Assembly: GCA_021849075.1 (NCBI GenBank)
Contig: JAJZTH010000001.1
Coordinates: 124,001-188,000, forward strand
Direction of reading: 5' to 3'
DNA: 64,000 nucleotides
Origin: Pseudomonadota bacterium
Lineage (GTDB): Bacteria > Pseudomonadota > Alphaproteobacteria > Sphingomonadales > Sphingomonadaceae
In this document: positions 34,844 through 43,683 of the stretch, in pieces
How positions within the stretch are numbered: position 1 is the stretch's first letter
Layout: each line of letters begins with the position of its first letter
Program-made: the position numbers and the translations under genes
The notes under the pieces: generated by a model
The model's database searches: none
Told to the model about the DNA's origin: nothing
What the model saw: the letters and a program-made list of their open reading frames with translations, nothing else

Positions 34844-35992
34844 ATGGGCGTAACGGACGACGACACTGAAGCGCTGACCGATGCGCATAGTCTGGAACAG
34901 GCGCTGCTGGGATCGATCCTGGCGACGGTGCCCGATGCGCTGATCGTGATCGACATGCGCGGGCGGATCGTGTCGTTCAGCGCGGCGGCGCAGCGCATGT
35001 TCCAATATGCGCAAAGCGATGTGCTGGGCGAAAATATCTCGATGCTGATGCCCTCCCCGGATCGGGAACGGCATGATGGCTATATCGAACATTATCAGGC
35101 CACCGGCGAAAAGCGGATCATCGGCGTGGGCCGTCTGACCAGCGCCCGGCGGCGCGACGGCTCCACTTTTCCGATCGAATTGTCCGTCGGCGAAGTGCAG
35201 GATCAGGGGCGGCGGCTGTTCACCGGCTTCATCCGCGATCTCACTGAACGGCAGCAGGCCGAACGGCGCGTCGCCGACCTGCAATCCGAACTGGCCCATG
35301 CCAGCCGGGTGACGGCGATGGGAACGCTGGCGTCGGCGCTGGCGCATGAGTTGAACCAGCCGCTGACCGCAATCGCCAACTATATGGAGGCTGCGCGCGA
35401 CCTGCTGGCCATGCCCGGTGAGGTCGACCGCAACATGCTGGGCGAGGCGATGGACGAAAGCGCGAAGCAGGCGCTGCGCGCGGGCGAGATCATCCGGTCG
35501 CTGCGGGAATTCATCAGGCGCGGCGAAACCATCCGCCAGCCCGAACCGATGCGCGCATTGCTCGCCGAAGGGGCAGCTTTGGCCTTCATCGGCACCGACA
35601 GCCGGGGCATCGACATGGATACGCAGGTCGACCGCGCCATAGACAAGGTGCTGGTCAACCGGGTGCAGTTGCAACAGGTCATCATCAATCTGGTGAAGAA
35701 TGCCGTGGAAGCGATGGAGGGCCGGCCCGTCCGCATCCTGCGCCTGACCGCCACGCCGGTCGACGATGGCAAGGTGGAAGTGGTGGTGGCTGATTCGGGA
35801 CCGGGGCTTGACCCCGCCATGTCGCGCACGCTCTTTACCCCCTTCACCACCAGCAAGGCGACCGGCATGGGCGTGGGCCTGTCGATCAGCCAGACCATTA
35901 TCGAAGGCCATGGCGGCCGCATCTGGGCGACACCGTCCGCCTGGGGCGGAACCGCCTTTCATTTCACCCTGGACCGCGCGGACGAAGAATGA
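34844..35992 (+). CDS. fixL: Oxygen-sensing histidine kinase FixL (haem PAS)
   Basis: A 382-residue soluble kinase. The PAS domain (residues about 20-140) has His77 in ERHDGYIEHY at the position of the proximal haem His of rhizobial FixL, and RIIGVGR with Arg97 at the place of the oxygen-switch Arg. The dimerisation/phosphoacceptor domain has His168 in ALAHELNQPL, and the catalytic domain shows N-box NLVKNAVEAM and the DSGPGL and GVGLSIS boxes. Haem oxygen loss is expected to activate it toward FixJ. It has no membrane segment. It overlaps fixJ by four bases (ATGA). Confidence 0.95.
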   Translation: MGVTDDDTEALTDAHSLEQALLGSILATVPDALIVIDMRGRIVSFSAAAQRMFQYAQSDVLGENISMLMPSPDRERHDGYIEHYQATGEKRIIGVGRLTSARRRDGSTFPIELSVGEVQDQGRRLFTGFIRDLTERQQAERRVADLQSELAHASRVTAMGTLASALAHELNQPLTAIANYMEAARDLLAMPGEVDRNMLGEAMDESAKQALRAGEIIRSLREFIRRGETIRQPEPMRALLAEGAALAFIGTDSRGIDMDTQVDRAIDKVLVNRVQLQQVIINLVKNAVEAMEGRPVRILRLTATPVDDGKVEVVVADSGPGLDPAMSRTLFTPFTTSKATGMGVGLSISQTIIEGHGGRIWATPSAWGGTAFHFTLDRADEE

Positions 35993-36612
35993 GCGAAGCT
36001 TACCCCATCTATGTCGTGGACGATGACGAGGCGATCCGCCGATCGCTGTCCTTCCTGCTCAAGACAAGCGGCTTTGCCGTAACCTTGTTCGACGGTGGCC
36101 TTTCCTTCCTGAAGGACGCTACCGACCTGCCGCAGGGGTGCGTGCTGCTGGACGTGCGCATGCCAGACATGGACGGGCTGGAGGTGCAGCGCGAACTGCG
36201 CGCGCGCGGCGTGATGCTGCCGGTGGTCATCATGACCGGCCATGGCGATGTCGACATGGCGGTCGCGGCGATGAAGGCCGGGGCCAGCGACTTCATCGAA
36301 AAGCCGTTCGACAAACAATCGCTGCTCGCCTGTATCGAGGCGGCCCGCAAACAGTCGGTCGCCGCGCGCGGGGCCAGCGCACGGGCGCAGGAGGCCCAGG
36401 CGCGACTCAACATACTGACCGATCGGGAGCGCGATGTGCTGGAAGGGCTGGTCGAAGGGCTACCCAACAAGAGCATCGCCTATGATCTGGGGATCAGCCC
36501 GCGCACGGTGGAAATTCACCGCGCCAACCTGATGCAGAAGCTGGAGGTCAAGAGCCTGGCCGAAGCGCTGCGAATCGCCTTCCACGCGGGCGATGGCGAA
36601 ACCGCCCAATAG
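35989..36612 (+). CDS. fixJ: Response regulator FixJ
   Basis: A 207-residue two-component regulator. Receiver domain residues 7-120 has phospho-acceptor Asp55 in VLLDVRMPDMDG and Lys105-like IEKPFD. A LuxR-type HTH at about 138-200 (LTDRERDVLEGLVEGLPNKS) binds DNA. It is the cognate partner of the overlapping fixL. In rhizobia FixJ activates fixK; no fixK gene lies in this window, so the Crp/Fnr regulator that would act at the hemN/ompW boxes must be elsewhere. Confidence 0.95.
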   Translation: MSEAYPIYVVDDDEAIRRSLSFLLKTSGFAVTLFDGGLSFLKDATDLPQGCVLLDVRMPDMDGLEVQRELRARGVMLPVVIMTGHGDVDMAVAAMKAGASDFIEKPFDKQSLLACIEAARKQSVAARGASARAQEAQARLNILTDRERDVLEGLVEGLPNKSIAYDLGISPRTVEIHRANLMQKLEVKSLAEALRIAFHAGDGETAQ

Positions 36613-36673
36613 GGGGACGGTGCCGGCAACTTCCCCCTCCCCTCCGCCCGCAAATGCATTTAGGCATGCGCCC

Positions 36674-37204
36674 ATGATCCGTGCGCTCCCCTTTTTCGCC
36701 ATCGCCCTGCTGGCTGCCTGTTCCTCGTCCCCGCCAGCCGCGGACAATAGCGCGCAGGCGCAGGCCGCCACCGCGACCCTGCCGGTCGTCATCCGCAGCG
36801 CAAAGGGCGCGCATCGCTTCGACGTAGAAGTCGCGGCCAGCCAGCAGCAGCAGGAACAGGGGCTGATGTTCCGCAAGTCACTGGCCGACAATGGCGGCAT
36901 GCTTTTCCCCATGGACCCGCCCCGCACGGCGAGTTTCTGGATGAAGGACACGCTGATCCCGCTCGACATGCTGTTCATTCACACCGACGGCACGATCGCC
37001 TTCCTCAAATCGCAAGCGCAGCCCTATTCCCGCATCCCGGTGTCGGCCGGCGTGCCGGTGGCGGCCGTGCTGGAACTTCGCGGCGGCCGCGCGGCGGAGC
37101 TTGGCATAGCGGAGGGGGACCGGGTCAGCTGGGGCAATTGCGCCATCGGATCGCCCCGGCCGGACGAGGCGTGGGACCAATTGAGTTTCTGCCCGAAATC
37201 CTGA
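36674..37204 (+). CDS. DUF192 family lipoprotein
   Basis: A 176-residue exported protein. The N-terminus ends in LLAAC, a lipobox at residue about 16, followed by a Ser/Ala/Gln linker. The DUF192 core follows (RFDVEVAASQQQQEQGLMFR, FPMDPPRTASFWMKDTLIPLDMLFI), whose structure is a small beta fold of unknown function. DUF192 genes are common in alphaproteobacteria next to cold-shock or respiratory genes; here it precedes the NDUFA12-like gene. The ATG at 36674 is the start compatible with the signal sequence. Confidence 0.9.
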   Translation: MIRALPFFAIALLAACSSSPPAADNSAQAQAATATLPVVIRSAKGAHRFDVEVAASQQQQEQGLMFRKSLADNGGMLFPMDPPRTASFWMKDTLIPLDMLFIHTDGTIAFLKSQAQPYSRIPVSAGVPVAAVLELRGGRAAELGIAEGDRVSWGNCAIGSPRPDEAWDQLSFCPKS

Positions 37205-37262
37205 TCGCACCGGCACAAGCGCCCTTGCCAATGCCCTGCCATCGGCGCTAAGCGCTTGGCCC

Positions 37263-37661
37263 ATGGGAATCCTGGCAAACATCTTCACCTGGTGGAATGG
37301 CGCCACCTTCGGCACCTGGCTCTTCACGGCCCGCAAGGGCAAGAAAGTGGGCGAGGACCATCAGGGTAACGTCTATTATGAAGGCGGCATCGACCCCAAT
37401 GGCCTGACGCGCCGCTGGGTGATGTATAATGGTTCCAACGACGCCAGCCGCGTGCCGGCCGAATGGCATGGCTGGCTGCATCATTCGATCGAGGGTGCGC
37501 CCGAAAGCCATTTGCCACCGCCGCGCATCTGGGAAAAGGAATCGAGCGTCAACCTGACCGGCACGCCCAACGCCTATCGCCCGTCGGGTTCGCTTGAAAA
37601 GGGCGGCCAGCGCCAGAAGGCGACCGGCGACTATGAAGCCTGGAGCCCCGACGCGGCATGA
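37263..37661 (+). CDS. NADH:ubiquinone oxidoreductase accessory subunit NDUFA12-like
   Basis: A 132-residue soluble accessory subunit of complex I (B17.2/NDUFA12), present in alphaproteobacteria and mitochondria. Features are the start TWWNGATFGTWLFTARKGKKVG, the EDHQGNVYYEGG box, RRWVMYNG and VPAEWHGWLHH, all typical of the family. It stabilises the peripheral arm of the complex. Its stop overlaps the DUF2155 start (ATGA), forming an operon. Core nuo genes are not in this window. Confidence 0.95.
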   Translation: MGILANIFTWWNGATFGTWLFTARKGKKVGEDHQGNVYYEGGIDPNGLTRRWVMYNGSNDASRVPAEWHGWLHHSIEGAPESHLPPPRIWEKESSVNLTGTPNAYRPSGSLEKGGQRQKATGDYEAWSPDAA

Positions 37662-38314
37662 CCCGGCGTCCGGCGGGGGTTTTCCCGCCGATCCTGCCCA
37701 TATTGCCCCTGCTCGGCTGCGCTTTGGCGCTGGCGGGCTGCGGCAAGAATGACCTGCCGGCCGGCAATCAATCCGGCCCGGTGAAGGTGGAAGGCAGCCC
37801 GATCCAGACCGCCGATAATGGCGCGCTGCCCGGCACGCCCATGGCGCAGCGCACGGCCGTCATCGGCCTGCTGAACAAGCGCAACGGCCTGACTCGCGAC
37901 CTCACCATGAAGCCGGGCGAAGCGCTGCGCGTGGGCGACGCGATCGTCCGCCTGCAAGCGTGCGAAACCACTGCTCCGTGGGAAAATGTGCAGGACACTG
38001 GCGCCTTCGTGCAACTGGACGTCCGCTCCAGCGCCGACGGCAAATGGCGGCGCGCCTTTTCCGGCTGGATCTTCCGCGAACGGCCCGACCGCAACGTCGT
38101 GCAGCACCCGGTCTATGACGTCTGGGTCAGAAGCTGTGCGATGGAATGGCCCGAAACCGGACCCGATACGGTCAAGATCGGCGGCAAGGGCGAACCCGCC
38201 GCGGCCGGCTCCAGCGCCAGCGGATCGAACGCCAGCGACGCCGCTGCGCCCGAACCCGACAGCGCGGCCCCCGCGCCCAGTTCCACCCCCGCCACCGCAC
38301 CACCCAGCAACTGA
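37658..38314 (+). CDS. DUF2155 family lipoprotein
   Basis: A 218-residue exported protein with a lipobox (LALAGCGKND, Cys at residue about 28). The DUF2155 domain (about 65-165) includes LTMKPGEALRVGDAIVRLQACE and the VQHPVYDVWVRSCAM end. After it comes a low-complexity Ala/Ser/Pro tail of about 55 residues. Function unknown; usually next to NDUFA12 and aat. The tail's last 202 bases overlap the 3' end of aat on the other strand. Confidence 0.88.
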   Translation: MTRRPAGVFPPILPILPLLGCALALAGCGKNDLPAGNQSGPVKVEGSPIQTADNGALPGTPMAQRTAVIGLLNKRNGLTRDLTMKPGEALRVGDAIVRLQACETTAPWENVQDTGAFVQLDVRSSADGKWRRAFSGWIFRERPDRNVVQHPVYDVWVRSCAMEWPETGPDTVKIGGKGEPAAAGSSASGSNASDAAAPEPDSAAPAPSSTPATAPPSN

Positions 38315-38859
38315 AGATAGTCGCGCTGGCTGATCTCCACGGCGCCCATGCTACGCAGATGATCGGTCATGAACTGGCAATCGAGCAGGGTAAAGCCGCC
38401 AAAGCGCATCCGCGCCACCAGCCAGGCCAGCGCCACCTTTGACGCATCTGTCCGGCGGGACACCATCGATTCGCCGAAAAAGGCCCGGCCCAGCGCCACG
38501 CCATAGAGGCCGCCGACCAGTTCCTCTCCTTCCCACACCTCCACCGAATGGGCGAAGCCCGCTTCATGCAGGTGGCGATAGGCACGTTCGATCGCGTGAT
38601 TGATCCAGGTCGACGGTCGATCATCCGCCGATTCGGCGCACAGCGCCAGAATGCGGGCGAAGGCCCGGTTGGCGGTCACGCGAAACCGGTCGCGCCGGAT
38701 CACCTTGGACAACGAATGCGACAGATGAAACCCATCGAGCGGCAGGATCGCGCGGCGCTTGGGTTCGACCCAATAGACCTCCTGCGCATCGCGATCGTCG
38801 GCCATGGGGAAAACCCCGATGGAATAAGCCTGCAACAGGACGAGCGGATCGATCATCAT
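38113..38859 (-). CDS. aat: Leucyl/phenylalanyl-tRNA--protein transferase
   Basis: A 248-residue enzyme that adds Leu or Phe to N-terminal Lys/Arg of proteins, marking them for ClpS/ClpAP (N-end rule). Signatures are the start YSIGVFPMADD, the EPKRRAILPLDGFHLS block, GGLYGVALGRAFFGESMVS and LDCQFMTDHLRSMGAVEISQRD. After the usual end, near residue 195, the frame runs on for about 50 Gly/Ala/Ser-rich residues that overlap DUF2155 antisense. A start at 38856 is equally possible. Confidence 0.93.
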   Translation of the reverse strand: MMIDPLVLLQAYSIGVFPMADDRDAQEVYWVEPKRRAILPLDGFHLSHSLSKVIRRDRFRVTANRAFARILALCAESADDRPSTWINHAIERAYRHLHEAGFAHSVEVWEGEELVGGLYGVALGRAFFGESMVSRRTDASKVALAWLVARMRFGGFTLLDCQFMTDHLRSMGAVEISQRDYLQLLGGAVAGVELGAGAALSGSGAAASLAFDPLALEPAAAGSPLPPILTVSGPVSGHSIAQLLTQTS

Positions 38860-39049
38860 GGAATGGACAGAGGTAGAGCATGGCGGAGGAAAACGGGAAC
38901 GGGTTTTTACAAAAAATGCGATCCAGACAGGCCAGCCCAGCCTTTTCTTGCGCCTGTCATAACCTGGGGTAGCGCAAACGAGGTAATTGTCCGGGGAAAA
39001 GCCTGTCCGTAGATTGACTTGCCCGGTCGCCCGCCTAGCTTCCCGCGCC

Positions 39050-40288
39050 ATGAAGACTTTGCCTCTGGCGCTGCTGCCACTCCTCCTCGCCGTCCCGTCT
39101 GCTCATGCCGCCGACGCTGATCCTTATGCCGCGCGGATCGCGAAGGTCCTGAAAGCCACGCCGCTGATCGACGGGCATAATGACTGGCCCGAAGCGCTGA
39201 CCGACAAGATGAAGGACGCGCGCTGGACCATGGATCTGCGCCATCTGGACCCCGGCCAGTTCCACACGGACATTGAACGGTTGCGCGCGGGGCAGGTCGG
39301 CGGGCAATTCTGGTCAGTCTGGGTATCGGCCGACCTGCCCGAACTGCAACAGGTACAGGACACGCTGGAACAGATCGACCTCGCCCACAGCTTCGCGCGC
39401 CGCTATCCCAAAGACTTCGCCTTCGTCACCACCGCCGCGCAGGCCCGCGCCGCGCACAAGGCGGGGCGCATCGCGTCGATGATCGGGGTCGAGGGCGGCG
39501 GCCAGATCGACGGCAGCCTGGCCGTGCTGCGCGCCTATCACGACCTTGGCGCATCCTATCTGACCCTGACCCACAGCCGCACCATCGCCTGGGCGGACAG
39601 CGCAACCGACAATCCCCAGCATGACGGGCTGACCCCGTTCGGCGAAAGCGTCGTGACCGAACTTAACCGCCTGGGCATGCTGGTCGATCTCAGCCATGTC
39701 AGCGAAGCCACGATGCTGGACGCGCTGCGGGTAAGCAAAGCGCCGGTCATCTTTTCCCACTCCAGCGCGCGGGCGATCTGCAACACGCCGCGCAACGTGT
39801 CCGACGCGGTGCTGAAACAGGTCGCGGCCAATGGCGGCGTGGTGATGGTCAACTATGCGCCGCAATATGTATCCGAAGCGCGCCGCATCTGGAGCGCCAA
39901 CCGCAGCGCGGAAATGGCCCGCTACAACGCCCCGCCCTTTGGCGGCCTCTATATCGGCGATCCCGACGGCGCGAAGACGGCGCTGGCGGCGTGGGAGAAG
40001 GCCAATCCCGAACCCGTCGTGACCCTGGCGCAAGTCGCCGACCATATCGACCATATCGCCAAGGTCGCGGGCGTCGACCATGTCGGGCTGGGCAGCGATT
40101 TCGACGGCGTCGGCTCTCTGCCGCAGGGCCTGTCGGGCGTGCAGACCTATCCCGCGCTGCTGGCCGAACTGATGCGTCGCGGCTGGAGCGACAAGGACAT
40201 TGCCAAGCTGGCGGGCGAGAATGTGCTGCGCGTGATGGCCGCCGCCGAAAAGGTCGCCGCCCAGATGCAGGCTGCGCCCGCCGGCTGA
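39050..40288 (+). CDS. Membrane dipeptidase (M19) family, exported
   Basis: A 412-residue zinc dipeptidase of the renal dipeptidase family. A signal peptide ends AVPSAHAAD. Zinc ligands are seen in LIDGHNDWPE, the GVEGGGQI bridging Glu, LSHVSEATM and FSHSSARAIC, plus the late GLGSDFDGVG Asp. It probably hydrolyses dipeptides, including D-amino-acid-containing ones, in the periplasm. Its stop codon directly abuts the stop of the convergent regulator gene (TGATCA at 40286-40291). Confidence 0.94.
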   Translation: MKTLPLALLPLLLAVPSAHAADADPYAARIAKVLKATPLIDGHNDWPEALTDKMKDARWTMDLRHLDPGQFHTDIERLRAGQVGGQFWSVWVSADLPELQQVQDTLEQIDLAHSFARRYPKDFAFVTTAAQARAAHKAGRIASMIGVEGGGQIDGSLAVLRAYHDLGASYLTLTHSRTIAWADSATDNPQHDGLTPFGESVVTELNRLGMLVDLSHVSEATMLDALRVSKAPVIFSHSSARAICNTPRNVSDAVLKQVAANGGVVMVNYAPQYVSEARRIWSANRSAEMARYNAPPFGGLYIGDPDGAKTALAAWEKANPEPVVTLAQVADHIDHIAKVAGVDHVGLGSDFDGVGSLPQGLSGVQTYPALLAELMRRGWSDKDIAKLAGENVLRVMAAAEKVAAQMQAAPAG

Positions 40289-41686
40289 TCACCCATCAGC
40301 AAAGCCGAAGGGCGCGCGGGTCCGGCGATAATCGTCGGGCAGCATGTCGCGCCCGATCGGCGGGGCGGACCGGGCCATGCACTGGGCGCGGTGGCACAGG
40401 CGACAGGTGACGCCGATCGGCGTCGGCTCCACCGCTGGGGCATCCTGCGTGTAGATCAGCCGATGAGCATGTTCGGCCGCACAACATAGCGCAATGGCGC
40501 GCTCCACTCGCGGCGCGCCCCAGCCGCCGCCGCCCGCCGTCACCGTGCGCGCGACCGAGAAATAACGCTGACCATCCGGCAGTTCCAGCCATTGCGTCAC
40601 CACTTCGCGCGGCGTTTCGAACACCCGATGCACCGACCAGAGCGGGCAAGAGCCGCCATGGCGTGCAAAGGGAAAGCCCGCCCCGTCCAGCCGCTTGCTG
40701 ACATTGCCCGCGGGATCGACCCGCAGGAAGAAGAAGGGCACCCGCTCCTGCCCCGGCTTTTGCAGCGTGGTCAGCCGATGCGCGGTCTGCTCGAAACTCG
40801 CGCCAAACTGGCGGGCCAGCGCCTCCACATCATAGCGCTTGGCCTCCACCGCCTTGGCGAAGGCGGTATAGGGCATCAGGATCGCCGCCGCGCCATAACT
40901 GGCCAGCGCGCGCCGGGCGAGCCGCTGGCCGCTCGTCCCGCTGAACTGGCCGTCCTTCAGCAATGCGTCGAACGGCTTGCGCATTTCCAGATAAGCGATC
41001 TGGAGCGCCAGCTGGAATTGCGAACTGGCGCTGTCGAGCGTGTCGTCCAGCAGCACCGCGTCGCGATGCCGGTCCAGCCGCCGCATCGATCCCGCCATCA
41101 CATCGGTCGGCAGCCGCCGCACGCGCAGATTATGCCGGGCCTTGAGCCAGCCAGTCAGGCCGCCCTCCGCCTCCGCCTCCGCCGCCAGCTTCTCCGCAGC
41201 ATCGTCCAGCGCCGGAAAGCTGTTGCGCCGCGCGGCCAGGAAGCGGCGGGATTCGGCGACCGGGTCGCCCGCATCCTCCTGCGGCTCCGGCCCTGCGCCG
41301 CGGTCGGCCAGCGCCAGATGCTCCTCGCGATAGCTGGTGTAGAGCCGCAACAAAGCTTCGGTAATGCCGGGATAATTGACCGCCACATCGCCGGTCGCGA
41401 GCGCCGGCAGGTCGATGTCGGCGAACATCGGATCTTTCAGCACCGCCTGCAGCCGCGCCGTCTGTTCCGTGCCGCCATCCCCGGCCACTTCCGCCATGTC
41501 GAGCTTATAGGTGCGCGCCAGCCGTAGCAACATGTCGGCGGTCAGCGGCCGCTGGTTGCGCTCCAACAGCGCGACATAGGAGGCGCTGATTTCCAGATCG
41601 GCCGCCATGTCGGCCTGCGTCAGTCCCAGCTCGCGCCGCAACCGCCGCAGTCGCGGCCCCATATAGACGGGGCGATCTTTGGCCAT
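40289..41686 (-). CDS. ScfR/RamB-like XRE transcriptional regulator
   Basis: A 465-residue regulator of the short-chain fatty acyl-CoA responsive type (ScfR, RamB, PrpC/MccR group). An XRE helix-turn-helix spans residues 10-63 (LRRELGLTQADMAADLEISA), an IrrE/DUF955-like central domain follows without an HExxH zinc motif, and a C-terminal domain has the cysteine group CRLCHRAQC. It is divergent from aceA with 145 bases between, and RamB controls aceA in actinobacteria, so it is likely the regulator of isocitrate lyase here, sensing an acyl-CoA. Confidence 0.9.
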   Translation of the reverse strand: MAKDRPVYMGPRLRRLRRELGLTQADMAADLEISASYVALLERNQRPLTADMLLRLARTYKLDMAEVAGDGGTEQTARLQAVLKDPMFADIDLPALATGDVAVNYPGITEALLRLYTSYREEHLALADRGAGPEPQEDAGDPVAESRRFLAARRNSFPALDDAAEKLAAEAEAEGGLTGWLKARHNLRVRRLPTDVMAGSMRRLDRHRDAVLLDDTLDSASSQFQLALQIAYLEMRKPFDALLKDGQFSGTSGQRLARRALASYGAAAILMPYTAFAKAVEAKRYDVEALARQFGASFEQTAHRLTTLQKPGQERVPFFFLRVDPAGNVSKRLDGAGFPFARHGGSCPLWSVHRVFETPREVVTQWLELPDGQRYFSVARTVTAGGGGWGAPRVERAIALCCAAEHAHRLIYTQDAPAVEPTPIGVTCRLCHRAQCMARSAPPIGRDMLPDDYRRTRAPFGFADG

Positions 41687-41706
41687 GATTCATGCTCCTG
41701 TGCAGG

Positions 41707-41737
41707 CTTTACAACTTTACAGCAGATTTTTGTAAAG
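41707..41737. promoter_or_regulatory. CTTTACA half-sites between the ScfR-like gene and aceA
   Basis: Two direct CTTTACA units (41707-41713 and 41715-41721) and an inverted one (TTGTAAAG, 41730-41737) lie 20-50 bases upstream of the regulator start. CTTTACAA and TTGTAAAG are perfect complements. RamB-type regulators bind AT-rich AAACTTTGCAAA-like sites, so this is the best operator candidate, with autoregulation and control of aceA. Confidence 0.6.
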
Positions 41738-41831
41738 ATCGACAACTGAACTTCAGGAGGACTGCCGCACTGCAAAAGCCGGGCCTAGGGCGGGAGCAAC
41801 CGCTCATCCCGATCATGAAGGACATTAGGCC

Positions 41832-43430
41832 ATGACGACCTATCAGGACAGCATCGCACAGGCGCAGAGCCTCATCGGCAGCCACCCCGGCACATGGGAC
41901 GGCATCAACGCCGAATCCGTCGCCCGCATGAAGTTGCAGAACCGCTTCAACACCGGCCTCGACATCGCGAAGTACACCGCCGGCATCATGCGTCGCGACA
42001 TGGCCGCCTATGATCTGGACCCGGCCAACTACACCCAGTCGCTGGGCTGCTGGCACGGCTTCATCGGTCAGCAGAAGCTGATCGCGATCAAGAAGCATTT
42101 CGGCACGACCAAGCAGAAATATCTGTATCTGTCCGGCTGGATGGTCGCCGCGCTGCGCAGCGATTTCGGCCCGCTGCCTGACCAGTCGATGCATGAAAAG
42201 ACCAGCGTCGCCGCGCTGATCGAGGAACTTTACACCTTCCTGAAGCAGGCCGACGCCCGCGAACTCGGCATGATGTTCCGCGATCTCGACAAAGCGCGCG
42301 AAACCGGCAACGAAGTCGAGGCCCAGCGCCTGACCCACGCCATCGACAATTATGAAACCCATGTCGTTCCAATCATCGCGGATATCGACGCAGGCTTCGG
42401 CAATGCGGAGGCGACCTATCTGCTGGCCAAGAAGATGATCGAGGCCGGAGCCTGCGCGCTCCAGATCGAAAATCAGGTCAGCGACGAAAAGCAGTGCGGC
42501 CATCAGGACGGCAAGGTCACGGTGCCGCATGAGGACTTTCTGGCGAAGGTGCGCGCCTGCCGCTACGCCTTCCTGGAACTGGGCGTCGACGATGGCATCA
42601 TCGTCACGCGGACGGACTCGCTGGGCGCGGGCCTGACCAAGCAGATCGCCTATTCCAAGGAACCGGGCGACATTGGCGACCAGTATAACAGCTTCCTCGA
42701 TTGCGAAGAGATTAGCGACATTGCGCAGGCCAATGGCGACGTCATCATCAATCGCGGCGGCAAGCTGCTGAAGCCCAAGCGGCTGCCCAGCAACCTGTTC
42801 CAGTTCCGCGAAGGCACGGGCGCGGATCGCTGCGTCCTCGACTGCATCACCAGCCTTCAAAATGGCGCGGACCTGCTGTGGATCGAGACGGAAAAGCCGC
42901 ATATCGAGCAGATCGCATCGATGGTCGACCGCATCCGCGAAGTCATCCCCAATGCCAAGCTGGTCTATAATAATTCGCCCAGCTTCAACTGGACGCTGAA
43001 CTTCCGCCAGCAGGTGTTCGATGCATGGGCGCAGGCCGGCAAGGATGTCAGCGCCTATGACCGGGCGAAGCTGATGAGCGCGGACTATGACGCGACCGAC
43101 CTTGGCCTTGAGGCTGACGAGAAGATCCGCACCTTCCAGAAGGATGCGGCGGCGCGGGCCGGCATCTTCCATCACCTCATCACCCTGCCGACCTATCACA
43201 CGGCGGCGCTCAGCACCGACAACCTCGCCAAGGAATATTTCGGCGCGGCGGGCATGCTGGGCTATGTCGAGGGCGTGCAACGCAAGGAAATCCGTCAGGG
43301 CATCGCCTGCGTGAAGCATCAGAATATGTCGGGCAGCGACATTGGCGACGATCACAAGGATTATTTCGCCGGCGAAGCCGCGCTGAAGGCCGGCGGCGTC
43401 CACAATACGATGAATCAATTCGCAGCCTAA
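41832..43430 (+). CDS. aceA: Isocitrate lyase, long type
   Basis: A 532-residue enzyme splitting isocitrate to glyoxylate and succinate, the first glyoxylate-shunt step. It belongs to the longer (about 530-residue) subfamily found in Pseudomonas and Acinetobacter rather than the 430-residue E. coli type. The active-site loop is KQCGH at 220-224 with Cys222, where the short forms have KKCGH; DIDAGFGNAEATYLLAKKMIE precedes it. It is divergent from the ScfR-like regulator. AAGGA lies 9 bases before the ATG. Malate synthase is not in this window. Confidence 0.96.
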   Translation: MTTYQDSIAQAQSLIGSHPGTWDGINAESVARMKLQNRFNTGLDIAKYTAGIMRRDMAAYDLDPANYTQSLGCWHGFIGQQKLIAIKKHFGTTKQKYLYLSGWMVAALRSDFGPLPDQSMHEKTSVAALIEELYTFLKQADARELGMMFRDLDKARETGNEVEAQRLTHAIDNYETHVVPIIADIDAGFGNAEATYLLAKKMIEAGACALQIENQVSDEKQCGHQDGKVTVPHEDFLAKVRACRYAFLELGVDDGIIVTRTDSLGAGLTKQIAYSKEPGDIGDQYNSFLDCEEISDIAQANGDVIINRGGKLLKPKRLPSNLFQFREGTGADRCVLDCITSLQNGADLLWIETEKPHIEQIASMVDRIREVIPNAKLVYNNSPSFNWTLNFRQQVFDAWAQAGKDVSAYDRAKLMSADYDATDLGLEADEKIRTFQKDAAARAGIFHHLITLPTYHTAALSTDNLAKEYFGAAGMLGYVEGVQRKEIRQGIACVKHQNMSGSDIGDDHKDYFAGEAALKAGGVHNTMNQFAA

Positions 43431-43544
43431 AGGCTGCGGGTGGACTGAAATCCAGTCTGCGGCGTGCAGGCCGCGGATTGTGACAAGAGCCAACTCGCGG
43501 GGATTTCGACACTCCCTTCGCGTGTTTGGGTGGAAGGAAACTGG

Positions 43545-43577
43545 ACGACCCGGCGGCCCACCGCCGGGTCGTTTTTT
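43545..43577 (+). terminator. Rho-independent terminator of aceA
   Basis: ACGACCCGGCGG (43545-43556) pairs perfectly with CCGCCGGGTCGT (43561-43572) around a CCCA loop, followed by a run of T to 43577. It lies about 115 bases after the aceA stop. Confidence 0.92.
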
Positions 43578-43599
43578 GTGCGCGCCAACTAACCCAAAA

Positions 43600-43674
43600 T
43601 CCGTTCGCCCTGAGCCTGTCGAAGGGCTGTTCTTCTTTAGAAGGAAGGGGCTTCGACAAGCTCAGCCCGAACGG
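43600..43674. repeat. Palindromic intergenic repeat, family A copy 2
   Basis: Left arm 43600-43626 (TCCGTTCGCCCTGAGCCTGT and on) and right arm 43648-43674 (ending CTCAGCCCGAACGG) mirror the element at 1671-1758, with a shorter centre of 21 bases. Both copies lie between convergent genes. Confidence 0.85.
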
Positions 43675-43683
43675 GGTGAGAGA

